DNA of 6,071 bases from Saprospiraceae bacterium (GTDB lineage: Bacteria; Bacteroidota; Bacteroidia; Chitinophagales; Saprospiraceae): contig JALVEF010000007.1 in NCBI GenBank assembly GCA_027031185.1, forward strand, positions 1 through 6,071, in the 5' to 3' direction. The translations under genes and the position numbers were made by a program. A model generated the notes under the pieces. That model saw only the letters and a program-made list of their open reading frames with translations, searched no databases and was not told the DNA's origin. This document shows positions 1 through 5,975 of the stretch, one piece after another. Position 1 is the first letter of the stretch. The number at the start of each line of letters is the position of its first letter.

Positions 1-32
1 CCGGTACCCATGCCGTACGTGCCGGTTCCGGA

Positions 33-911
33 TCATGAATAATCCGGTGTAGGAGGCGGTATGATTTTGATGTACTTATCAAACAGCGGTGCTTTTTTGA
101 CGAAATTATTAAATCCAAGCTTATCGATCGGATAAAGCTCAACCAACCCGAAATACTTCAAAAACCGGGTGAAGGTACGCAAAACGTAACACCTGTGCGC
201 CTGAACTTCGGCCGTGGATAAAGGCCGGGGGACGAAATAACTAATAAGCGCCGGGAATGCTTTAAAGTATTTTTCGGCATAGAAGATATCCTTCCGTTTC
301 TTCGAGCCATACTTATTCAACAGGATCAGGGAAAAACCCATACCGAGCTGGCCAACCGGTTGATCAACATACAAGTCATAATAGGCCCAGTTGAACTTAT
401 TCACAAACGTAAGAAAGATATGCTCCAGGAGCTTATTGCTATCCTTCAACGCTTCCCGACCTTTTTTGGTCAAGGACAGCTTGTTTTTTCGCTTTTTCGT
501 AAGATTGGAGATTTCGAGTAGGATACGGGTCAAGTTGATGGTCCGGCTGTCTTTTTCTTTTTTCACTTTTATTATTTCCGCTTCGATCGGTTCCAGCGGG
601 ATAAATTGTTGGGCATGGATGTCGGCAACGACTCTTACGGGGAGAAAGCCTCGCGCCGTCAGTTTGAGCTCGCCTTCGCTTTCTATAATTCCCATCAAGT
701 ATTTGACCTGGTTCAGGAGGGGGATTTTTTGCATATCCGCTTCACCTAAAGCCTGCAATTGGATCGGGCTTTTCGGGCCAAACGTATCGTAAAGAATGAA
801 GTCCATGGCATTGGGGGAATAGCCTTCAAAGTCAGGAATCCCCCGCTGATTTTGTGCCTGGAAGAATTGCGAAAGAAACTGATCGAGTTTTTCCAGATCG
901 CCGTCACTCAT
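33..911 (-). CDS. Uncharacterised conserved-looking protein, 292 aa
   Basis: I cannot assign a function. The frame stays open to 1100, but I start at the ATG at 909-911 (protein begins MSDGDLEKLD). The 63 residues upstream of it are arginine/proline-rich and do not resemble the rest. The protein is soluble-looking, with no signal peptide or clear membrane span. Residues 1-20 form a short acidic/aromatic helix. A GYSPNAMDFILYDTFGP segment follows at about 30-46. Two similar LT-x-x-G turns lie at about 84-88 (LTARG) and 147-151 (LTKKG), which could be the wings of winged-helix folds. Residues 115-160 are very lysine-rich. The C-terminal half is aromatic-rich (NKFNWAYYD at 171-179, FYAEKYFKAFP at 210-220). 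I have an impression of similar hypothetical proteins in Bacteroidota, but this is memory, not a search. Base composition looks more AT-rich than in secDF. A nucleic-acid-binding role is only a guess from the basic charge. It is probably a real gene because the residue pattern is protein-like over the full length. Confidence 0.75.
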   Translation of the reverse strand: MSDGDLEKLDQFLSQFFQAQNQRGIPDFEGYSPNAMDFILYDTFGPKSPIQLQALGEADMQKIPLLNQVKYLMGIIESEGELKLTARGFLPVRVVADIHAQQFIPLEPIEAEIIKVKKEKDSRTINLTRILLEISNLTKKRKNKLSLTKKGREALKDSNKLLEHIFLTFVNKFNWAYYDLYVDQPVGQLGMGFSLILLNKYGSKKRKDIFYAEKYFKAFPALISYFVPRPLSTAEVQAHRCYVLRTFTRFLKYFGLVELYPIDKLGFNNFVKKAPLFDKYIKIIPPPTPDYS

Positions 912-1006
912 GATGCATAGTTTCGTGTTTTGAAAAAGCAGCACGCCCGGCCGGCCAAGCTTCCTTATGGCCAAGCATGCACCAATCGAGTGCCATGGGA
1001 GGCGCC

Positions 1007-1028
1007 TTACCGGTCGTATGACCGGTAA
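1007..1028. repeat. Perfect 9-bp inverted repeat upstream of the 33-911 gene
   Basis: TTACCGGTC (1007-1015) and GACCGGTAA (1020-1028) are exact reverse complements separated by GTAT. The site lies about 95 nt upstream of the chosen start codon of the 33-911 gene. There is no T-tract on either side, so it does not look like an intrinsic terminator. It could be an operator for a dimeric regulator or a leader hairpin. The surrounding 912-1153 stretch otherwise holds no gene I can support. It is locally very GC-rich, with repeated GGCCGGG words near 1076-1096. Confidence 0.5.
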
Positions 1029-1220
1029 AGATAGGGAATTTTGGCGAAGTAGGCAAATCCCGCACATATTCGCCTGGCCGGGCAGAGGCCGGGCTCCCAA
1101 CGAATAGAATACCCGTTACGATCAGGTTTGGGACAGACCCGGGAGTATCAAACATTGTAACTGTTTAGGTGCTCCTGTTTTTAGGGATAAAATAGGCATT
1201 TTCGTGGATGTCGAAGGTAT

Positions 1221-1378
1221 ATGTACAGATCAAACCGGTTTACGAGTTTATTTGCGGCAAATTTGCCCAATCTCTTCGTCAAAATGCTCACCGTAGCGGT
1301 GCTACGGCTGCGCTTTTGACTTCGACCTTGAACAAATTTGCTCGCAACTAATTCTCGCAACCGATTCGCTCTGTACAT
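1221..1378. repeat. 158-bp imperfect palindrome inside repeat copy 1
   Basis: The outer arms ATGTACAGA (1221-1229) and TCTGTACAT (1370-1378) are exact reverse complements. Folding inward, paired blocks recur at matching distances: CGGTT, TTGCG, AAATTTG, GTCAAAA. The apex is the perfect hairpin CCGTAGC-GGT-GCTACGG (1291-1307). The whole stretch can form one long, interrupted stem or cruciform centred near 1299. This module is absent from the second copy of the repeat, which goes directly from the left end to the next hairpin. Confidence 0.8.
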
Positions 1379-1379
1379 C

Positions 1380-1417
1380 AAATTTTCGATGCGTAGCAGC
1401 GCTACGTGAGAAAATTT
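1380..1417. repeat. Second hairpin of the repeat (CGTAGC-AGC-GCTACG)
   Basis: The inner stem CGTAGC (1392-1397) pairs with GCTACG (1401-1406) around an AGC loop. Outer arms AAATTTTC (1380-1387) and GAAAATTT (1410-1417) add a second paired block after a short mismatched collar. Bases 1388-1413 recur exactly at 6046-6071 in the second copy. The stem core CGTAGC is the same as in the apex of the large palindrome, so the two hairpins probably share an origin. Confidence 0.75.
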
Positions 1418-1418
1418 T

Positions 1419-1542
1419 ACCAAAGGCAGACGCAAAAAGGGCATTTTAGCACAAAAACAAGGAGTGCTCAAACAGTTACAAACCAAAAACAGGCGCGAAA
1501 AGGCCATTTTAGCGCAAAAACAGCGGGTACCTAAGCAGTTAC
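1419..1542. repeat. Tandem duplication of the repeat's right end (63-bp period)
   Basis: Segments 1419-1479 and 1482-1542 align without gaps over 61 bases, with 48 identities by my count. Each starts with ACCAAA, contains CATTTTAGC and CAAAAAC, and ends in CAGTTAC. Both units are therefore inverted versions of the left end at 1157. The outer unit keeps TAAG next to its CAGTTAC terminus, matching the left end's TTAGGT word better than the inner unit does. This suggests either two elements inserted side by side or an end duplicated within one element. Confidence 0.75.
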
Positions 1543-1609
1543 AATTTTGTTTACATCAAACGACGGTCACACCCTTGGCAGCCGGCGTTAGTTCGTAATT
1601 ATTAATTCA

Positions 1610-4600
1610 CTACTGTCTCGCCTTGGCCGGCTTTTTAATGGCCTTGCGCGCTTTGGGGGCGAGCGGATCCCATCCTTTGGTCAAATCTACCACAGAGGAG
1701 GAGGCGATGAAAATGGACGAATAGGTACCGAAGATGATGCCCCACATGATGGCAAAGGCAAATCCCTTGATGCTGTCACCACCAAACAACAACAGAATGC
1801 CGATTACCAGCAATGTGGTAAATGATGTAATGACGGTCCGGCTCAAGGTGCGGTTGATGGCCAGGTTGAAGATCTCCTCTTTGTTCTTGCCGCGGCGTTC
1901 GTTGATAAATTCCCGGATGCGGTCATAGACGATAACGGTGTCGTTGACCGAATAACCGATGACCGTCAGAATGGCCGCTACGAAAGCTTGGTTGATCTCC
2001 GTGGAAAACGGCATGAACGGTCCCAGTATCAAGAACATGGACAGGGTGGCCAAAACATCGTGAAACAGGGCGATGACGGCTCCCATACTGAACTGCCACT
2101 TGCGGAAGCGGATGGCCAGGTAAATGAAGATCAGGGTCAAGGCGATGAGTGCCGAAATAAATGAACTCCGGCGGATATCGTCGGCAATGGTGGGGCCTAC
2201 CTTGGTCGAACTGGTGATCTTAGTGCCCGGCGAAGACACATCTTTAAATGCCTTTTCGGTCAGGTTGCCACCCGCAATATTCCTTACGCCCTGGAAAAGC
2301 TTGTGTGTCACGGTGTCAATGGCATGCTCGTTGGGGCTGTCAATCATGTACTTGGTGACGACATTGAAGGTGTTTTCGGTTGAGATGACCTTGACGAGCG
2401 GCTCCTTGCCCCCGAATTGCTTTTTCAATTCCTTGCGGAGCATATCGGCGTCCACTTTGACGGCTTTGTCAAAGCTGATGTTGTAGGAATATCCACCGGT
2501 GAAGTCCACGCCGAGGTCAAAGCCACGGGTGAAAAACAGGATGGCGCCAAGCAGGATGATGGCACTGGACAGTATGTAGCCCAAACGGCGCTTGCCAATC
2601 CAATCCACGTTGGCTTTGGTCAGGATGTTGGCGGACCAGGAATAGCTGAATTTGGGCTTTTTGCCTTTTTCGAGCCACCAGTCAATGATGAGTTTGGTCA
2701 AGACCACGGCGGTGAGCAGCGAACTGACGATACCGATCATCAGGACGAGGGCAAAGCCCTTGATAGGGCCGAGGCCGAAGTAGGCCAATACCATTGCCGT
2801 CAGAAACGAGGTGACGTTGGCGTCAATGATGGCGGAATAGGAGTGCTTGAAGCCCAGTTCGATGGCGGCCTTCAGGCTCCTGCCGGCGCGGAGCTCTTCG
2901 CGGATGCGCTCGTAGATGATGACGTTGGCATCCACGGCCACGCCCATAGTGAGCACGATACCGGCGATGCCGGGCAAGGTCAGTACGGTGCCGTAAGATG
3001 CCATGGCGCCAAAGAGCAAAAACAGGTTGGTAAACAGCGCGATGACCGATACGACGCCGCCAAAGGCGTAATACGCCACCATGAAAATCAGCAGCAGGAT
3101 GAAGGCCAGTGCAATAGAGTTGAAACTCTTGCGGATATTGTCAGCACCAAGCGATGGACCGATCAAGTTTTCTTCCAGGATACTGATTTTTGCAGGTAGC
3201 TTACCGACTTCCAGAATATTGGCCAGCTCGTTGGCTTCGGTAACGCTGAAGTTGCCGGTAATTTGGGTATTGCCGCCAAGGATGGCACTCTGTACACTGG
3301 GCGAGGAGACGACTTCGTCGTCCAATACGACGGCCACTTCGCGCTTGCCGTTTTTGAAGGCTTTGGATGTCATTTCGCCCCATTTGCGGGCGCCTTCGCT
3401 GTCCATGCTCAGGACGACCTGTAACTCGCCCGTCACCGGATCGGTTTGAGTGCCGGCGGTCTTGATGTGATCGCCCTGGAGCGGAGGCTCCTTACTGTTT
3501 GGTGGCATCTGGATGGCATAGAGCATGTAGGTGTTCTTTCCCTCCTGGTCGTTTACAGGGCGATAAGACCACAAGAATTTGATGTCAGGGGGGAACAGGG
3601 CCTTGATTTCCGGCATGTTGAGCATCTTGAGGATGGTGTCGCGCCGGTTTTTGTTGGCATAGCCCATGACGGAACTGGGCGGCAGCTGTCCGTCCTGTCC
3701 GACGGCAATCTGGAGATTGCGGAACAGTGGGCCGGCCTGATTGGCGGGATTGGTTTCTTTGATTTGCCAGACAGAGTCAATGACATTGCCGAGTGAATCG
3801 TACTTGGGTACCTTGACACTGTCCACTTTGGGAGTGGCGTCATTGACGCCGGTCAGTTCTTTGAGTCGCTTGTCGGCATTGATAAATGCATCGGCGATGC
3901 CCGGGTCGTTGAGGCGGTAAGTATCCCAGAATTCAAGTTTGGCAGTGGTTTGCATATAGCGCCGCGCGCGTTCGGGGTTTTCCATTCCGGGGAGCTCGAC
4001 GACGATGAGGTTGCGCTTTTCGTCCATAGCGAAGCTGGGCTGGACAACGCCGAGTTTGTCAATACGTTTGCGCAGGCGTTCAAAGGTGAGTTTGCTGGTT
4101 TCTTTGGCTTTTTTGCGCAGGACGGCCAGCACCTGATCGTCGGAGGTGCCGGCGGGGATGTCGTCCCGGAGCGCTTCATTGCGGGAGAAGATATCGGCCA
4201 GTTTTTTGCCGTTGGCGTTTGCGCGCCAAGAGGCGGCGAATGCAGTAAAGAAGTCTTCACCTTTAATGGCAGCACGCTTGGCTTCGTCCAGGGCCTTCTG
4301 AAAAGCCGGGTCTTCGCTGTGTTTGGACAGTTCAAGCAAAAGGTCTTTCAGATCCACTTGCAGGATCACGCTCATGCCGCCTTTGAGGTCGAGGCCGAGG
4401 GCGAGTTGGGAGTTTTTCAGCTCGTTGTAAGTGAACTTCTTGACATAGGGAATATTGAGCGCCGTTTCGGTGGAAGCGGAATCCAAATATCTGCTCCGGT
4501 ACTCGCGCAGTTTTTGGCGCTTGATCGCAGGGTCTGAGACGGATGCCGCCATTTGCTCGGCGTACTGCTCCGCTTTGTGCTCAACTTTACGGGTCGGGAT

Positions 4601-4675
4601 AATCAGCAAGTATTGGTACAAAGACACAATAGCGAGCGCTATCAGGAGCGCCTTGAATAAACCTTTTGCTTGCAT
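1610..4675 (-). CDS. secDF: Protein translocase subunit SecDF (SecD-SecF fusion)
   Basis: This inner-membrane accessory of the Sec translocon uses the proton-motive force to pull secreted proteins out on the periplasmic side. It has 1,021 residues, usual for fused SecDF of Bacteroidota. The SecD part (about 1-675) has TM1 at about 5-25, the GLDLKGG motif (94-100), a large periplasmic P1 region with a long insert (about 110-500), and five further membrane spans (about 518-662). The SecF part (about 685-1000) has DFTGG (724-728), a periplasmic P4 region (about 730-835) and five more spans. The proton-relay residues appear intact: Asp582 in GVAVDANVIIYER, Asp912 in GYSVNDTVIVYDR and Arg946 in LSRTVITS. 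By motif and spacing they correspond to D340, D637 and R671 of Thermus thermophilus SecDF. The C-terminus is a short basic tail (KARKAIKKPAKARQ). The ATG at 4673-4675 is preceded by an A-rich leader with no strong Shine-Dalgarno, as is common in this phylum. No frameshift is seen. Confidence 0.97.
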   Translation of the reverse strand: MQAKGLFKALLIALAIVSLYQYLLIIPTRKVEHKAEQYAEQMAASVSDPAIKRQKLREYRSRYLDSASTETALNIPYVKKFTYNELKNSQLALGLDLKGGMSVILQVDLKDLLLELSKHSEDPAFQKALDEAKRAAIKGEDFFTAFAASWRANANGKKLADIFSRNEALRDDIPAGTSDDQVLAVLRKKAKETSKLTFERLRKRIDKLGVVQPSFAMDEKRNLIVVELPGMENPERARRYMQTTAKLEFWDTYRLNDPGIADAFINADKRLKELTGVNDATPKVDSVKVPKYDSLGNVIDSVWQIKETNPANQAGPLFRNLQIAVGQDGQLPPSSVMGYANKNRRDTILKMLNMPEIKALFPPDIKFLWSYRPVNDQEGKNTYMLYAIQMPPNSKEPPLQGDHIKTAGTQTDPVTGELQVVLSMDSEGARKWGEMTSKAFKNGKREVAVVLDDEVVSSPSVQSAILGGNTQITGNFSVTEANELANILEVGKLPAKISILEENLIGPSLGADNIRKSFNSIALAFILLLIFMVAYYAFGGVVSVIALFTNLFLLFGAMASYGTVLTLPGIAGIVLTMGVAVDANVIIYERIREELRAGRSLKAAIELGFKHSYSAIIDANVTSFLTAMVLAYFGLGPIKGFALVLMIGIVSSLLTAVVLTKLIIDWWLEKGKKPKFSYSWSANILTKANVDWIGKRRLGYILSSAIILLGAILFFTRGFDLGVDFTGGYSYNISFDKAVKVDADMLRKELKKQFGGKEPLVKVISTENTFNVVTKYMIDSPNEHAIDTVTHKLFQGVRNIAGGNLTEKAFKDVSSPGTKITSSTKVGPTIADDIRRSSFISALIALTLIFIYLAIRFRKWQFSMGAVIALFHDVLATLSMFLILGPFMPFSTEINQAFVAAILTVIGYSVNDTVIVYDRIREFINERRGKNKEEIFNLAINRTLSRTVITSFTTLLVIGILLLFGGDSIKGFAFAIMWGIIFGTYSSIFIASSSVVDLTKGWDPLAPKARKAIKKPAKARQ

Positions 4676-4794
4676 GCGTTTTATTGTTTTTTACTCCGCG
4701 CGGGCTGTCTGTTTGGTGCGCGGGCCGTCCGAAGGGGGCGTGGCCTTCTTGGGCAAATGGTTCGTTTTCTCGGTTGCTGCTTGGAAAAGCAGCG

Positions 4795-4802
4795 CAAAGA
4801 TA
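4795..4802 (-). promoter_or_regulatory. Candidate secDF promoter, Bacteroidota -7 element
   Basis: Read on the minus strand the bases are TATCTTTG, an exact match to the TAnnTTTG -7 consensus of the Bacteroidota primary sigma factor. A good TTG-type -33 box is not evident: only a T-rich TTTTC lies about 23 nt upstream. Transcription would start near 4789, giving a secDF leader of roughly 110 nt. Confidence 0.45.
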
Positions 4803-4892
4803 GTGCTTTTACCTAACTTTCAGAGAAAATGTTACGCCTTGTTTTGAGCGCGTTTTAAGGCGAAATCCAGGGCCAATCTTCGGCAATAGTGC

Positions 4893-4928
4893 CTGATACC
4901 GGCGGGCGCCGGTATCAGTTTTTTTTTT
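4893..4928 (+). terminator. Strong intrinsic terminator just upstream of the tlpA-like gene
   Basis: CTGATACCGGC (4893-4903) and GCCGGTATCAG (4908-4918) form a perfect 11-bp stem with a GGGC loop. It is followed at once by ten T residues (4919-4928) on the plus strand. The structure ends 21 nt before the ATG at 4950. No plus-strand gene lies upstream because secDF runs the other way. It would therefore stop either a leader transcript of the tlpA-like gene or a short RNA arising in the divergent region. The minus strand has no T-tract after the stem, so it does not terminate in that direction. Confidence 0.85.
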
Positions 4929-4949
4929 CTTACCTTTAAGCCAAAAGCC

Positions 4950-5975
4950 ATGAAAAATCTACGGACAGTCGTACTGCTGGTATTGTTTGTTGCCGCATGC
5001 ACTCAAGGCGATGAATCGCATCCCGGGTATGTGAGAATCAGCGGTAAGATCACTAACCCACTCACGACGCAAGGACAAATAAGTGCCGGCAAGTACAAAA
5101 AAACTTTTGCCATCCGCGAGGATGGCACCTTTTCCGACACCTTCCACCTTCCGGCGGGGGGCTATGCCGAGTTTTCCGATGGTAATGAGGTGTCGCGCAT
5201 GTATCTCGAAAACGGCTACGACCTGCACCTGACGCTCAACACCGACAGCTTCGATGAGTCAATCCGCTACACAGGCATCGGCGCGCCGTCCAATAATTAC
5301 CTGGCCAAGAAATTCTTGCTTGAAGAGCAAATGATTGAGGAAGGCATGATGGATCTGGACTCCACCGCTTTCGCGGCGAAAGTGGACAAGGTCATGGACA
5401 CGCTCAACCGCTTTCTCGCCGCCGCCAAAGACATTGACCCAGACCTGCGCCGCCTGGAAGAAAAGGAAAACGAGGAAAGCAAAGCGGCGGCCTTCGAGCA
5501 GTACCGCAATATGCGGGACTTTAAGGCCAAAATTGCGGCCCTCGCCGGCAAGCCGGCCCCACAGTTCACGAATTACGAAAACTACGCCGGCGGGACGACT
5601 TCACTGTCCGATCTGAAGGGCAAGTATGTGTTTATGGACATTTGGGCGACCTGGTGTGCGCCGTGCCGGGCGGAAATCCCGTTTATGAAGAAACTGATGG
5701 AGCAGTTCGGGGACAAGAATATCGCTTTTGTCAGCATCTCCATTGACAAGAAAAAAGACCACGATGCCTGGCGGCAAATGGTCAAGGAAAAGGAGATGAA
5801 GGGCATACAGCTCTTTGCCGACAAAGACTGGGATTCGGACTTCATCCGGGCCTTTCATGTGGAGTTTATCCCACGCTTTATCCTGATCGGGCCGGACCAA
5901 AAGGTCATTGATGCCATGATGCCCAAACCGTCGGACCCGCGCACGGCAGAAAAACTTAGTTCAATTAAAAATTAG
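4950..5975 (+). CDS. TlpA-like thioredoxin-fold lipoprotein
   Basis: This is a predicted envelope thiol-disulfide oxidoreductase of 341 residues. The N-terminus (MKNLRTVVLLVLFVAAC) is a lipoprotein signal peptide with a VAAC lipobox, so the mature protein should be lipid-anchored at Cys17. Residues about 25-110 form a beta-rich domain (GYVRISGKI, EDGTFSDTF), as in the DUF4369-like N-terminal regions of Bacteroidota TlpA homologues. Residues 115-195 are helical and charged. The AhpC/TSA-TlpA domain runs from about 200 to 335: GKPAPQF, then LKGKYVFMDIWATWC, with the redox motif Cys236-Ala-Pro-Cys239, and the cis-proline at Pro308 in EFIPRF. The WCAPC motif favours a reductive role, such as cytochrome c maturation or keeping exported cysteines reduced, but the substrate cannot be read from the sequence. 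The ATG at 4950 gives a complete signal peptide. The gene is transcribed away from secDF, and the stop TAG at 5973-5975 shares its final G with the start of a repeat copy. Confidence 0.92.
   Translation: MKNLRTVVLLVLFVAACTQGDESHPGYVRISGKITNPLTTQGQISAGKYKKTFAIREDGTFSDTFHLPAGGYAEFSDGNEVSRMYLENGYDLHLTLNTDSFDESIRYTGIGAPSNNYLAKKFLLEEQMIEEGMMDLDSTAFAAKVDKVMDTLNRFLAAAKDIDPDLRRLEEKENEESKAAAFEQYRNMRDFKAKIAALAGKPAPQFTNYENYAGGTTSLSDLKGKYVFMDIWATWCAPCRAEIPFMKKLMEQFGDKNIAFVSISIDKKKDHDAWRQMVKEKEMKGIQLFADKDWDSDFIRAFHVEFIPRFILIGPDQKVIDAMMPKPSDPRTAEKLSSIKN

Larger units (their letters stand above)
1154..1545. mobile_element. MITE-like non-coding repeat, copy 1, with inverted ends
   Basis: The left end reads ATTGTAACTG (1154-1163) and the right end CAGTTACAAT (1536-1545), exact reverse complements. 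The similarity continues inward imperfectly for roughly 45 bp, through TTAGGT, CTGTTTTT and TAAAAT words. The first 46 bases from 1157 to 1202 are identical to 5975-6020 at the other end of the window, so this is a dispersed repeat. Inside are a long palindrome (1221-1378), a second hairpin (1380-1417) and two tandem copies of the right end (1419-1479 and 1482-1542). There is no credible transposase or other gene in it. It is best described as a non-autonomous palindromic element mobilised in trans. GTAA ends recall the IS66 family, but no 8-bp target duplication is visible, so I do not assign a family. It lies downstream of secDF and may serve as its transcription stop, since I see no other terminator there. 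Confidence 0.75.
4676..4949. other. Divergent intergenic region between secDF and the tlpA-like gene
   Basis: These 274 bases separate the two start codons. They hold the candidate secDF -7 box (4795-4802) and the terminator (4893-4928). Promoter candidates for the plus-strand gene are weak. TACCTTTA at 4931-4938 matches seven of eight consensus positions but has no -33 box and would give an almost leaderless mRNA. TCTGTTTG at 4708-4715, also seven of eight, has a TTG 21 nt upstream (4684-4686) and would give a leader of about 230 nt that includes the terminator. I see no protein-coding gene here. Confidence 0.5.

Noticed and set aside
912..1100. N-terminal extension of the 33-911 gene to the ATG at 1100
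   Set aside because: The 63 added residues are Arg/Pro/Leu-rich and unlike the rest of the protein, and they would span the perfect inverted repeat. The start at 911 is more plausible.
904..1155. Minus-strand open frame of 83 codons upstream of the uncharacterised gene
   Set aside because: Its ATG overlaps the edge of the repeat element and it overlaps the next start codon. It has low-complexity Pro/Gly/Ala content with no domain. A second minus frame is open over the same GC-rich stretch, so openness alone means little.
1181..1507. Minus-strand open frame of 108 codons inside the repeat element
   Set aside because: It runs through the palindrome and both right-end units. Its composition reflects the inverted repeats, and it shows no recognisable domain or sensible start context.
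1154..1545. CRISPR array
   Set aside because: The repeats are terminal inverted and tandem units of about 61 bp without regular unique spacers.
1154..1545. Firm assignment of the repeat to the IS66 family
   Set aside because: GTAA termini fit, but the 8 bases flanking either possible right end do not match the 8 bases on the left, and no transposase is present.
1543..1609. Possible intrinsic terminator directly after secDF
   Set aside because: Only short symmetries (an AATTA/TAATT motif and a GCCGGC word) are present, with no stem plus T-tract on the minus strand.
2417..3199. Plus-strand open frame of 260 codons opposite secDF
   Set aside because: It is antisense to a strongly supported gene, with the Asp/Gly/Gln-rich composition typical of a shadow frame.
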